Source: Rhodanobacter sp.
GTDB lineage: Bacteria > Pseudomonadota > Gammaproteobacteria > Xanthomonadales > Rhodanobacteraceae
NCBI GenBank assembly: GCA_024711345.1
Contig: JANJTA010000019.1
Coordinates: forward strand, 42,473 to 106,472
DNA length: 64,000 nucleotides
Direction: 5' to 3'
The notes under the pieces are model-generated. The model made no database searches and had not been told where the DNA came from. It saw nothing but the letters and a program-made list of their open reading frames with translations. A program made the translations under genes and the position numbers. Shown piece after piece: positions 8,200 through 16,220 of the stretch (position 1 is its first letter; every line of letters starts with the position of its first letter).

Positions 8200-9167
8200 C
8201 ACTGCTTCTCCAGGGAGTGGAGGTAGGCCACGATGGCGTTGACTTCGTCGTCCTTGAGCAAGGTCTCGTAGGCGGGCATCACGCCAGTCGGGTAGCCAGC
8301 CACGATCTTGGCGTTGGGCTGGCGGATCGACTCGCGCAGGTAGGCGTCATCGGCGATCACCGTGCTGCCGTCGGAGAGCTTGACCGTCGAGTTGTACAGG
8401 CCGCCCCAGCCGGGCCCGACCAGCTTCTTGTCGTCGGTGGCATGGCAGGCCACGCAGCCGTTGTCCTTGACCAGTTGCGCACCGTGCGCGACGGGATCCA
8501 CCGTCGCGGGCGCGGCAGCCGTCGGCGCCGCCGGCGCAGGCGCCGCCTCGGCGGTCGCGATCACGCCGTGCGCGAGCTGCACGCGGCGGTCGAAGCCCTG
8601 CACTTCCACCTTCGGCGGCCAGCCTTCGGTGTTCATCGCCGAGGTGTACTTGAGGTAGGCGATCAGCTGGCCGATTTCGTCCTTGGTCAGCGGCAGGTTC
8701 GGCATCATCGTGGTGCCGCCGCCGCGCCGTTCGATGCGCTCGGCGGCGCCGGGGAACTTCTTCAGGTAGGCCTCGATCGAGTCGGTGCCGCCATCGGCCT
8801 GCTGGTTCGGATCCAGCAGCTGCGCACGTACCGCCGCCGTGGTCGGCCAGCCGCCGGCCGACGGCAGGAACGCCGCCAGCCACGCCGGTCCGGCGTGCTT
8901 GTACTCCTGGGTGAGGTCCGGGCCCAGATAGGCGCCGTTGCCGACCATGGTGTGGCAGCCCATGCAGTTGTAGGCCTGGAACACGCGCTTGCCGTCAGCG
9001 GCCTGGTAGGGGCCGAAGGACACCGTGTCCGGAGTCACCTGGTTGCGCGACTTCAGGAAGGAGAAGATCGACAACACCACGAAGATCAGGGCCAGGATGG
9101 CCAGTACCACGAAGGCGCCCCGGCGCCGGGGCGTCTCGCAACTGCTACCGCCGGTTCCGCAGCTCAT
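8199..9167 (-). CDS. norC: NorC-like cytochrome c subunit with a fused second cytochrome c domain
   Basis: A 322-residue membrane-anchored periplasmic electron-entry subunit. After an N-terminal TM helix (about 18-38) comes a NorC-type domain with haem motif CMGCH (C68, C71, H72) in the context AYNCMGCHTMVGNGAY. An Ala/Pro-rich linker (about 206-222) then leads to a second class-I cytochrome c domain with CVACH (C238, C241, H242) and a likely Met ligand in TGVMPAY. Ordinary NorC has one haem and about 150 residues, so this is a diheme fusion; the added domain may accept electrons directly from c-type cytochromes. It overlaps its upstream neighbour by ATGA and norB by TGATG. Confidence 0.9.
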   Translation of the reverse strand: MSCGTGGSSCETPRRRGAFVVLAILALIFVVLSIFSFLKSRNQVTPDTVSFGPYQAADGKRVFQAYNCMGCHTMVGNGAYLGPDLTQEYKHAGPAWLAAFLPSAGGWPTTAAVRAQLLDPNQQADGGTDSIEAYLKKFPGAAERIERRGGGTTMMPNLPLTKDEIGQLIAYLKYTSAMNTEGWPPKVEVQGFDRRVQLAHGVIATAEAAPAPAAPTAAAPATVDPVAHGAQLVKDNGCVACHATDDKKLVGPGWGGLYNSTVKLSDGSTVIADDAYLRESIRQPNAKIVAGYPTGVMPAYETLLKDDEVNAIVAYLHSLEKQ

Positions 9168-9409
9168 GAGAGTTTGTCCTTGGTGATGGCGGTCTGCCCC
9201 TGGGTGTCGTGCACGAACAGGATGCGCAGGCTGCCGATGAAGACGTAGAAGACGTACACCGCCAGCGCGAAGCCGCTCGCGAAGTAGATCCACCAGGCGA
9301 TGTGCGATTCGGGCCAATATTCGAAGTCGCGCCAGAATGGCCAGGACAACAGGACGGCTGCCACGCAGGCCAGCACCGAAAGCGTCAGATCAGTGATCCG
9401 TTGCGTCAT
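9164..9409 (-). CDS. Small two-TM membrane protein, first gene of the cNOR operon
   Basis: An 81-residue protein with two hydrophobic segments (about 6-24 and 36-58) and a polar C-terminus. I do not recognise a domain. It overlaps norC by ATGA and is the first gene after an FNR-type box, so it is made with the NO reductase. Thermus NOR operons also carry a small two-TM protein (NorH), but after norB, and no sequence relation can be shown here. It could be an assembly factor or a third subunit. Confidence 0.78.
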   Translation of the reverse strand: MTQRITDLTLSVLACVAAVLLSWPFWRDFEYWPESHIAWWIYFASGFALAVYVFYVFIGSLRILFVHDTQGQTAITKDKLS

Positions 9410-9525
9410 GCGGTTTTCCCCTTTGGGTTCGAGCCTCGTCGGATAGCACAGAACCACCGAAACCCTACCCCGAGGGATTCGCGTGCAAGGCGGCTGCATA
9501 CTAGGTGTGGCATTTGCGCGCACGC

Positions 9526-9539
9526 ATGATCCAGGTCAA
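9526..9539 (-). promoter_or_regulatory. FNR-type box before the cNOR operon
   Basis: On the minus strand the site reads TTGACCTGGATCAT, a TTGAY-N4-RTCAA site with one mismatch at the last base. It is centred 123 bases upstream of the first gene of the operon. Confidence 0.6.
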
Positions 9540-9647
9540 GCGTGCGCGTGTTTTCGACGCGCCCGGTTGCGGGGCGTCGACGCTGGCCATCGCCTGCGCG
9601 GGAACGGCAGGCGCCGCCATGCAGGCCATGCGCGGTGGCGGCGGCGG

Positions 9648-10043
9648 TCAGTCGTCCGTGCCGATGCGCAGCTGCAGGATCTTTCGACGCACGCGCTGTT
9701 CCTCGGCCGGACTGACGAGTCCTTCGTCCAGCAGTTCCTGCAGCACCTGCAGTTGGCGCAGCCGCCGCTGCGGCATGGTCGATGGCGGGGCGGCCCGCAG
9801 GCGCGTCGTCGATGACGCCGATGCCGGCGTCGCCGGGCGTGCCGTTGCCGTCGCCGTCGCCGTCGGTGCAGCGGAACAGTCCAGGCCCAGGTGCAGGCTC
9901 TACTGGAGATCGTGCAGCGTGACCCGATGGTGCAGCCGCTCGCAACCGGCGTGGCGCAGCGTGACCGTGCCGTAGCGTTCGGCACGCGCGTCCGGGTAGC
10001 TGTTCGGGTAGATGTCGCGTTCGTTGACGGTCAGCGGCGTCAC
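9648..10043 (-). pseudogene. SHOCT-domain gene interrupted by an amber codon
   Basis: One minus-strand frame reads continuously except for a TAG at 9900-9902. The 5' part (from a GTG at 10043) encodes 47 residues including TVNERDIYPNSYPDARAERY. After the TAG comes SLHLGLDCSA, a Thr/Ala-rich linker made from a GCGACG-type hexanucleotide run, and a C-terminal SHOCT-like helical pair LQVLQELLDEGLVSPAEEQR, ending at 9648. Tyr codons differ from TAG by one base, so a point mutation is the simplest cause. A perfect FNR box is 36 bases before the GTG. There is no clear ribosome site at the GTG, so the true start is uncertain. Function is unknown. Confidence 0.5.
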
Positions 10044-10072
10044 GCCGGTCTATGGCGCCCCCGCTCGCGCGT

Positions 10073-10086
10073 TTGACCTCGATCAA
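10073..10086 (-). promoter_or_regulatory. Perfect FNR/ANR box before the SHOCT pseudogene
   Basis: TTGACCTCGATCAA matches the consensus exactly. It lies 82 bases after the stop of the beta-CASP gene and just before the interrupted SHOCT frame. A box at -41.5 would place the transcript start near 10038, close to the GTG. Confidence 0.65.
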
Positions 10087-10167
10087 TTGCAAGGCATGTC
10101 GTCGGCTGGCCGGCCGCTCGCGTCGCGGCCAGCGGGCGGCGGCGTGCGCCGGCACGCGGCGCCGGCA

Positions 10168-11559
10168 TCAGTCGATCTTGATCGGCTCGTGCAGACCGGG
10201 CAGCTGGACGGTGACGCCGCGCGCTTCCAGCACCTCCTGCATTGCCTGCATGCCGCGGCCGTACTCGCCGTGCACCAGGAACACCTTGCGCCGCGGCGCG
10301 TCGCCCAGCCAGGCCAGCAGCGAAGGCTGGTCGGCGTGGGCGGAGAAGCCGTTGATCGTCCACACCTGCGCGCGCACCGGGATCTCCTCGTTGAACACGC
10401 GCACGCTGGCGGCGCCGTCGATGATCCGCCGCGCCAGCGTGCCTTCCGCGGCGTAGCCGACGAACACCACGCTGCAGCGCTCGCGCCACAGGTTGTGCTT
10501 GAGATGGTGGCGCACGCGGCCGCCGTTGCACATGCCCGAGCCGGCCAGGATGATCGCGCCGCCGTCGACGTTGTTGATCGCCATCGATTCGGCCGTCTCG
10601 CGGGTGAAGTGCAGACCGGGCATGGCGAACGGGTCGCCGTGCCGCAGTTCGTCGAGGAAGCCGTCGTCGAAGCATTCCGGATGGCGGCGGAAGATCTCGG
10701 TGGCGGAGATCGCCATCGGCGAATCGAGGAATACCCGCACGTGCTGCGGGATCGCGCCATCGAGGATGCCGCGATGCAGGTAGTAGAGGATCTCCTGGGT
10801 GCGTTCCAGCGCAAAGGTGGGGACCACCACGTTGCCGCGCCGGTTCACCGTGTCGCGGATGGCCCGGTACATCTCGTCGACCGAGTCGGGCACCGAGCGG
10901 TGCGGGCGATTGCCGTAGGTGCTTTCCATCACCACGTAGTCGGCCGGCGGCGCGCTGGTCGGGTCGCGCAGCAGCGGGCGGCCGGGGTTGCCCAGGTCGC
11001 CCGAGAACAGCATGCGGCGACGCTGCTTGCCGTCGTCCAGTTCGAGCAAAACGGAAGCCGAGCCGAGGATGTGGCCGGCGTCGAGGAAGCAGGCGCTGAC
11101 GCCATCGACGACCGGCACGGCGTCGCCGTAGCCGAGATCCGGGCCGAAGAAGTCCAGCGCATGCAGCGCGTCGTCCAGCGTGTACAGCGGCGGCGCCACC
11201 ACGTCGCCGCGGCGGTTGGTGCGCTGTGCGCGGCGTGCATCCTCTTCCTGCAGGCCGGCGGCGTCCAGCATCACCACCCGCGCCAGTTCGCGGGTGGCGG
11301 CGGTGGTGAGGATGCGGCCGCGGAAACCCCGCCGCACCAGCAGCGGGATGCGCCCGCAATGATCGAGGTGGGCGTGGGTGAGCAGCAGCACGTCGATGCC
11401 GGCCGGATCGAAGCCGAACGGTTCGGCGTTGGCGCGCTCGACCTCCTCGCTGCCCTGGAACATGCCGCAGTCGATCAGCACGCGGCGGTCGTTGCAGGTG
11501 ACCAGATGGCAGGAGCCGGTGACTTGCTTGGCGGCGCCGTGGCAGCTGTAGATGATCAT
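10168..11559 (-). CDS. MBL-fold/beta-CASP RNA-processing nuclease
   Basis: A 463-residue metallo-beta-lactamase protein with a beta-CASP insert, the architecture of RNA exonucleases and endonucleases related to archaeal and eukaryotic CPSF73. The zinc motif is THAHLDHCG (H62, H64, D66, H67), with later ligands in DAGHILGSA and SGDLG. The beta-CASP part includes PTFALERTQE and GSGMCNGGRVRHHL, and the end has NGFSAHAD and VHGE. Its RNA targets are unknown. A perfect FNR box is 84 bases upstream. A second copy of the family lies at 18118-19533. The start is the ATG at 11557-11559. Confidence 0.92.
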   Translation of the reverse strand: MIIYSCHGAAKQVTGSCHLVTCNDRRVLIDCGMFQGSEEVERANAEPFGFDPAGIDVLLLTHAHLDHCGRIPLLVRRGFRGRILTTAATRELARVVMLDAAGLQEEDARRAQRTNRRGDVVAPPLYTLDDALHALDFFGPDLGYGDAVPVVDGVSACFLDAGHILGSASVLLELDDGKQRRRMLFSGDLGNPGRPLLRDPTSAPPADYVVMESTYGNRPHRSVPDSVDEMYRAIRDTVNRRGNVVVPTFALERTQEILYYLHRGILDGAIPQHVRVFLDSPMAISATEIFRRHPECFDDGFLDELRHGDPFAMPGLHFTRETAESMAINNVDGGAIILAGSGMCNGGRVRHHLKHNLWRERCSVVFVGYAAEGTLARRIIDGAASVRVFNEEIPVRAQVWTINGFSAHADQPSLLAWLGDAPRRKVFLVHGEYGRGMQAMQEVLEARGVTVQLPGLHEPIKID

Positions 11560-11636
11560 GCATTCCTCGATGGTGCGGGTGGTGGTGGCTGGCGGCGGCC
11601 GGCGGCAGACTCTGGCAGGGTAATCCGGCCGCCGGA

Positions 11637-11650
11637 TTGATCGTCGTCAA
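11637..11650. promoter_or_regulatory. Perfect FNR/ANR box between beta-CASP and diguanylate cyclase genes
   Basis: TTGATCGTCGTCAA is an exact site in a divergent space, 84 bases before the beta-CASP start and 102 before the diguanylate cyclase start. It could control one or both. Confidence 0.7.
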
Positions 11651-11745
11651 TTTGGGGATCACGCCCACTGTGCCATGGTGGGCCTGTGCCGTTGCACTGC
11701 CGTGCGCGGGTAGCGGCGGGCTTCCCTGGCACGCGCGGGGTCGCC

Positions 11746-13143
11746 ATGGCCATAGTGCCTTTCCATCACGATCTGGGCGTTGTGCAGGGGTTCCTGCGCT
11801 TCTCGCGTGCGGTCGCCCTGCTGGTCTGCGCGGTGGCGCTGGTCGTGCTGGCCGGCTGGTGGTGGGATCGGCCGCTGCTGACCACGGTATGGCCGGGCCA
11901 GGCGGCGATGACGGCAAACGCGGCGATCGGCTTCGTCCTGTCCGGCAGTTCGCTGCTGCTCAGCCAGCACTACCCGCCGGGGCGGTCGAACTTCGGCCGC
12001 GGGCTGTCGCTGGCCGTGCTGGCGATCGGTGCGGTCACGCTGGCGGAATACCTGTGGGTGACCGATCTGGGCATCGACCACCTCATCGGTGGTCCGCCGG
12101 CGAACGGCTCCGGCCGCTGGCCCGGGCGCATGGGCGAACCGGTCGCGGTGGGGTTCGTGCTGCTTGGCGGGCTGGGTCTGCTGCCGGCCCGGCGCTGGCT
12201 GTACCTGCGCGAAGGATTGGCGGTGGGCCTGCTGGCGATCGCCATGAGCGGGCTGGCTTCCTACGGCATCGCACTGGCCGGCAAGAGCGAACTGCTGTTC
12301 GGGCGGATGCCGATCCACACCGCGCTGCTGTTGCTGCTGGCGACACTGGGCTGGCTGTCCGCCACACCCACGCTCGGGCTGACCCGGGTGGCCACGGCGG
12401 ATACGCTGGGTGGTGCGCTGGCGCGTCGCCTGCTGCTGCCGGCCCTGCTGCTGCCGGCCCTGTTTGCGTTCGCGTTCCAGCTGCTGCAGTCGTGGCTGGG
12501 TCTGCCCGACACGCTGGCCTTCGTGTTCATGGCCCTGTTCAGCGGCGGCGTGGCGGCAGGGATGGTGTGGTGGGCGGCGAACCTGTTCGACAAGCTGGAA
12601 CGCCAGCGCCGCGAGAGCATCGCGCTGCGCAACGACGCCGGCACCGACATCCTGACCGGGCTGGCCAACCGGCGCGCGCTCGACGAGGCGCTGGCCGGCC
12701 TGCTGCGCAGCCAGCGCGAACATGACCGGATGTTCTCGCTGCTGATGCTCGACCTGGACCGCTTCAAGACGTTCAACGACGAGTTCGGCCACCTTGCCGG
12801 CGACCAGGTGCTGCGGATCACCGGCCAGCTGCTGCGCGCCGCGCTGCGGCCCTCGGACCTGGCCGCGCGCTACGGCGGCGAGGAGTTCGTGCTGCTGTTG
12901 CCGGAGACCGACGTGGCGGGGGCGAGCGAAGTGGCGACGCGCGTCCTCGATGCATTCCGCGACTTTGCGTGGCCGTACCGCGCGGTGACGGTGAGCATTG
13001 GCGTGGCGCAGGCCGCTTTCAGCGACGGCAGCGAGGATCTGATCCGGCGCGCGGACGCCGCGCTGTACGACGCCAAGCACGCGGGGCGGGACCAGACGGT
13101 GACGGCGGTGGCGCCGCCGACGGTGGCCCGGTCCAAAATCTGA
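11746..13143 (+). CDS. Membrane-bound diguanylate cyclase (GGDEF)
   Basis: A 465-residue protein with six to eight hydrophobic segments (about residues 16-280), a short coiled stretch, and a C-terminal GGDEF domain. The active site is YGGEEF, with the metal-binding DLDRFKTFND upstream. RPSD, five residues before GGEEF, fits an intact RxxD inhibitory site, so product inhibition by cyclic di-GMP is expected. The membrane part has no recognised sensor. The ATG at 11746 was chosen because GGGG lies upstream and the hydrophobic region starts soon after; 11686 is an alternative. The shared FNR box suggests a link between oxygen and c-di-GMP. Confidence 0.87.
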   Translation: MAIVPFHHDLGVVQGFLRFSRAVALLVCAVALVVLAGWWWDRPLLTTVWPGQAAMTANAAIGFVLSGSSLLLSQHYPPGRSNFGRGLSLAVLAIGAVTLAEYLWVTDLGIDHLIGGPPANGSGRWPGRMGEPVAVGFVLLGGLGLLPARRWLYLREGLAVGLLAIAMSGLASYGIALAGKSELLFGRMPIHTALLLLLATLGWLSATPTLGLTRVATADTLGGALARRLLLPALLLPALFAFAFQLLQSWLGLPDTLAFVFMALFSGGVAAGMVWWAANLFDKLERQRRESIALRNDAGTDILTGLANRRALDEALAGLLRSQREHDRMFSLLMLDLDRFKTFNDEFGHLAGDQVLRITGQLLRAALRPSDLAARYGGEEFVLLLPETDVAGASEVATRVLDAFRDFAWPYRAVTVSIGVAQAAFSDGSEDLIRRADAALYDAKHAGRDQTVTAVAPPTVARSKI

Positions 13144-13232
13144 CGCGCGCCGCCGCGGATTCTTAAGACCCACATAAGCCGTCCCGGTTGCAATGCCGTC
13201 CAAGGCAATCCTGCCGATACCGGAGACGCACC

Positions 13233-13505
13233 ATGAAACGCACCGTCATCATCCCGCTGTTCCTCGCCGCCGCCGCGCTGTCGGCGTCCGCCTTCGCCGC
13301 CCCGCAATGCACCAATGCGCCGCGTGCGCAGTGGCTCACCGAGGCGGCGATGAAGCAGAAAGTGCTCGACCAGGGCTACACCATCAAGGTGTTCCAGGTC
13401 TCGGGCAACTGCTACGAGATCTACGGCAAGAACAAGGCCGGCAAGAACGTGGAGATCTACTTCGATCCCACCGACGGCCGCATCGTCAAGCAGAAGGGCG
13501 GTTGA
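13233..13505 (+). CDS. PepSY-domain periplasmic protein
   Basis: A 90-residue secreted protein with a signal peptide (cleavage near ASAFA/APQC) and a single PepSY-like domain; the typical end is NVEIYFDPTDGRIVKQKGG. Two cysteines (in PQCTN and GNCYEIY) could form a disulphide. The ATG follows CGGAGACGCACC. It leads a four-gene set with cytochrome b561, a response regulator and a histidine kinase, a grouping common in Gammaproteobacteria. PepSY proteins in such clusters are thought to modulate signalling or redox partners; the ligand is unknown. Confidence 0.87.
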   Translation: MKRTVIIPLFLAAAALSASAFAAPQCTNAPRAQWLTEAAMKQKVLDQGYTIKVFQVSGNCYEIYGKNKAGKNVEIYFDPTDGRIVKQKGG

Positions 13506-13531
13506 TCGATCACCCGAGCGAGGACAAGCCC

Positions 13532-14083
13532 ATGAACGCCACGGTCAAGGTATGGGATCCGCTGGTACGCGTGTTTCACTGGTCGCTGGCGGGCTTGTTC
13601 CTCGCCAATTTCTTCACCGAGGACGGCGAGCTGGTCCATCGCGGGATCGGCTACGCCGTGCTGGCCCTGCTCGGCGTGCGCTTCGCGTGGGGCTGGGTCG
13701 GCACGCGGCATGCGCGCTTCAGCGACTGGGTGCCCGGCCCGCGCCGCGTGCGCGATTACCTGCGCGAACGCCTGGCCGGGCGTTCGCGGCGGCAGCTGGG
13801 GCACAACCCGGCCGCCGCGGTGATGATCCTGGCCCTGCTGGCGGGCGTGCTGCTGGTGGGCGTCAGCGGCTGGCTGCAGACCACCGACGCATTCTTCGGC
13901 ACGCCCTGGCTGGAGGAACTGCACGAACTGCTGGCCTATGGCGTGCTGGGGCTGGTGGTGCTGCACGCGCTGGCGGCGGTGGGCGAGAGCGTGCACTACC
14001 GCGAGAACCTGGTCGCCGCGATGATCCACGGCCGCAAGCGCGCGCTGGAGCACGACGATGGTGGCGAGGCGGGCATGCGATGA
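13532..14083 (+). CDS. Cytochrome b561, two-component-associated
   Basis: A 183-residue four-TM di-haem cytochrome b. Likely ligands are the histidines in RVFHWSLAG, ELVHRGIGY, EELHELLAY and LVVLHALAAVGE. It starts 26 bases after the PepSY gene and is followed 48 bases later by a response regulator. It is longer in the loop and less similar to the FNR-linked cytochrome b561 at 4430, so it probably has its own partner. The PepSY protein is the obvious candidate. Confidence 0.88.
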   Translation: MNATVKVWDPLVRVFHWSLAGLFLANFFTEDGELVHRGIGYAVLALLGVRFAWGWVGTRHARFSDWVPGPRRVRDYLRERLAGRSRRQLGHNPAAAVMILALLAGVLLVGVSGWLQTTDAFFGTPWLEELHELLAYGVLGLVVLHALAAVGESVHYRENLVAAMIHGRKRALEHDDGGEAGMR

Positions 14084-14131
14084 ATTGCCTCAGGACCGCC
14101 GCGCGCACGGCCTGCTGACTAGAATCGGTCC

Positions 14132-14806
14132 ATGCGCATCCTGCTAGCCGAGGACGACCGGGCACTGGGGCAGGCGCTGGCCGACGGCCTGCGCCAGCTC
14201 GGCTATGCGGTGGACTGGATCACCGACGGCGCCCAGGCTGCGGCCGCGCTGGCCGATACCAGCTACGCCGCCGCAGTGCTGGACTGGAACCTGCCGCGCA
14301 GCAGCGGGCCGGCGATCATCGCCGGCATGCGCCGGCGCAAGGACGCCACCCCGGTGCTGCTGCTGACCGCCCGCGACGAACTGGCCGACCGCGTCGCCGG
14401 GCTGGACGCCGGCGCCGACGACTACGTGGTCAAGCCGGTGCACCTGGACGAACTGGCCGCCCGCCTGCGCGCGCTGCTGCGCCGCGCCGACGGCCAGCTC
14501 GAGCCGGCGATCCGCGTCGGCGCGCTGGAGGTCACTCCGGCCGCGCGCAGCGCCACGCTGGCCGGCACGGCGCTGGAGCTGACCGCGCGCGAGTACGCGC
14601 TGCTGGAGATGCTGGTGCGGCACCCCGGGCGCGCCTACTCGCGCGAGCAACTGGAGGACGCGCTGTACGGCTGGGATCGCGAGGTGGCCAGCAACGCGGT
14701 GGAGGCGCACATCCATCACCTGCGCCACAAGCTGGGCCCGGGCTGGATCCGCACCCTGCGCGGCATCGGCTACGCGATCAACCCGCCCGCCGGCGAGCCC
14801 GCATGA
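14132..14806 (+). CDS. OmpR/QseB-family response regulator
   Basis: A 224-residue two-domain regulator. The receiver domain (1-115) has the acidic pair E7/D8, phosphoacceptor D51 in VLDWNLP and the conserved Lys in DDYVVKP. The C-terminal winged helix (about 125-220) ends with HIHHLRHKLG and RTLRGIGYAI, typical of the OmpR class. It resembles QseB and PmrA. The stop overlaps the kinase start as ATGA, so the two are made together. Likely targets are its own cluster. No operator could be assigned. Confidence 0.93.
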   Translation: MRILLAEDDRALGQALADGLRQLGYAVDWITDGAQAAAALADTSYAAAVLDWNLPRSSGPAIIAGMRRRKDATPVLLLTARDELADRVAGLDAGADDYVVKPVHLDELAARLRALLRRADGQLEPAIRVGALEVTPAARSATLAGTALELTAREYALLEMLVRHPGRAYSREQLEDALYGWDREVASNAVEAHIHHLRHKLGPGWIRTLRGIGYAINPPAGEPA

Positions 14807-16182
14807 TCCGCCCCTCGCTCAACCGGCGGCTGGTGCTGCGGCTGGTGGCCGGGATCGTGCTGGTGTGGTGCGCCGCCGCCGGCTGGCTGGCCTGGCGCAG
14901 CCTGCACGAGGTCGACGAGATCTTCGACCAGATGCTGGTGCGCAGCGCCGCCAGCGTGCTGGCGGTGATGCCGGCCGCGCCGCCGTCGGGCGTCGCGGCG
15001 CAGCTGCCGGATCGGCCGCTGCTGGACTCCGATGCCACCGCGCATCGGCCTGCCATCACCGTGCGCGACGCGCGGGGCCGGCTGCTGGTGGCCAGTGCCG
15101 AGCTGCCCGCGCTGGAGTTCGATCCGGGCGATGCGCACCTGCACACGGTCAACCATGCGCAGCGACGCTGGCGGGTGTTCCAGCGCTGGGACGCGCAGCA
15201 GAAATACTGGATCCAGGTCGGCGCGCCGCTGGAGGAGCGCGACGAGCTGGTGCGCAAGCTGCTGGCGCCGGCGCTGCTGTCCCTGCTGGCGTTGCTGGTG
15301 CTGGTGCCGCCGACGGTGTTTGCCGGTTTGCGCGGCGGGCTGCAGCCGCTGCGCCGACTGACCCGGCAGCTGTCCACCGACACCCACCCGGCAGGCGCCT
15401 CGCTCACCGACGCGCGGGTGCCGGTCGAGCTGGCGCCGTTCACCGAGGCGATCGACCGGTTGGTGGCGCGGCTCCAGCGCAGCCTCGAGCACGAGCGCCG
15501 CTTCACCGCCGACGCGGCGCACGAATTGCGCCACCCGCTGGCGGCGCTGCGGCTGGAGCTGGACCTGGCCGGGCGCGACGAGGATGCGGCCGCCCGCGCG
15601 CGGCACCTGCAGCGCGCGCAGGACGCGCTGGACCGCATGCAGCGTCTGGTGGCCCAGCTCTTGATGCTGGCGCGGGTCGAGAAGCTGACCGAGCTGGACG
15701 ACGCCGGGCCGCTGCGGTTGGCCAGCGTCGCCGAAGCCGCCTTGCGCGACGCCAGCGAGCGCGCGGCGGCGCGTTCCATCGAGCTGTCGCTGGACCACGA
15801 CGGCAACGACTTCGTGCTGGGCAGCCGCAGCCTGCTCGGCATCCTGGTGCAGAACCTGCTGGACAATGCGTTGCGCCACACGCCCGAACACGGCCAGGTG
15901 AACGTGCGCGTCGGCGGCCGCGACGAGCGGGTGAGCCTGGAGCTCAGCGACAGCGGCGCCGGTTTTGCGCCAGACGACATGGCGCGGCTGGGCGAGCGCT
16001 TCCACCGCCCCGAGGGCAGCGTGGGCGAGGGCAGCGGGCTGGGCCTGTCGATCGCCCAGGCGATCGCCCAGCTGCACCACGGCGAGCTGAACTTCGGGCG
16101 TTCCGCACTGGGCGGCGCGCGGGTCAGCCTGAGCCTGCCGCGGGTGGCGACCGACGCGCCGCATGCGCCCACCTACACCTGA
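14803..16182 (+). CDS. Sensor histidine kinase, QseC/PmrB-like
   Basis: A 459-residue membrane kinase. TM1 (about 11-31) and TM2 (about 155-175) flank a periplasmic domain of about 120 residues. This is followed by a HAMP-like region, a HisKA domain with H240 in DAAHELRHPLAA, and an ATPase domain with N box NLLDNALRHTP and G box GSGLGLSIAQAI. It partners the response regulator it overlaps. The signal is unknown; the neighbouring PepSY protein and cytochrome b561 make a redox or envelope cue plausible. Confidence 0.93.
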   Translation: MIRPSLNRRLVLRLVAGIVLVWCAAAGWLAWRSLHEVDEIFDQMLVRSAASVLAVMPAAPPSGVAAQLPDRPLLDSDATAHRPAITVRDARGRLLVASAELPALEFDPGDAHLHTVNHAQRRWRVFQRWDAQQKYWIQVGAPLEERDELVRKLLAPALLSLLALLVLVPPTVFAGLRGGLQPLRRLTRQLSTDTHPAGASLTDARVPVELAPFTEAIDRLVARLQRSLEHERRFTADAAHELRHPLAALRLELDLAGRDEDAAARARHLQRAQDALDRMQRLVAQLLMLARVEKLTELDDAGPLRLASVAEAALRDASERAAARSIELSLDHDGNDFVLGSRSLLGILVQNLLDNALRHTPEHGQVNVRVGGRDERVSLELSDSGAGFAPDDMARLGERFHRPEGSVGEGSGLGLSIAQAIAQLHHGELNFGRSALGGARVSLSLPRVATDAPHAPTYT

Positions 16183-16220
16183 GCCCAAGCAGCATTCCCC
16201 ACCTCTTCGCGGAGCGAGCC

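Noticed and set aside
6262-8226. A 654-residue plus-strand frame over norB
   Set aside because: His/Gln-rich antisense shadow of the norB reading frame.
9841-9866. GC-rich hexanucleotide run as a regulatory microsatellite
   Set aside because: It encodes the Thr/Ala linker of the SHOCT frame; only about four imperfect units.
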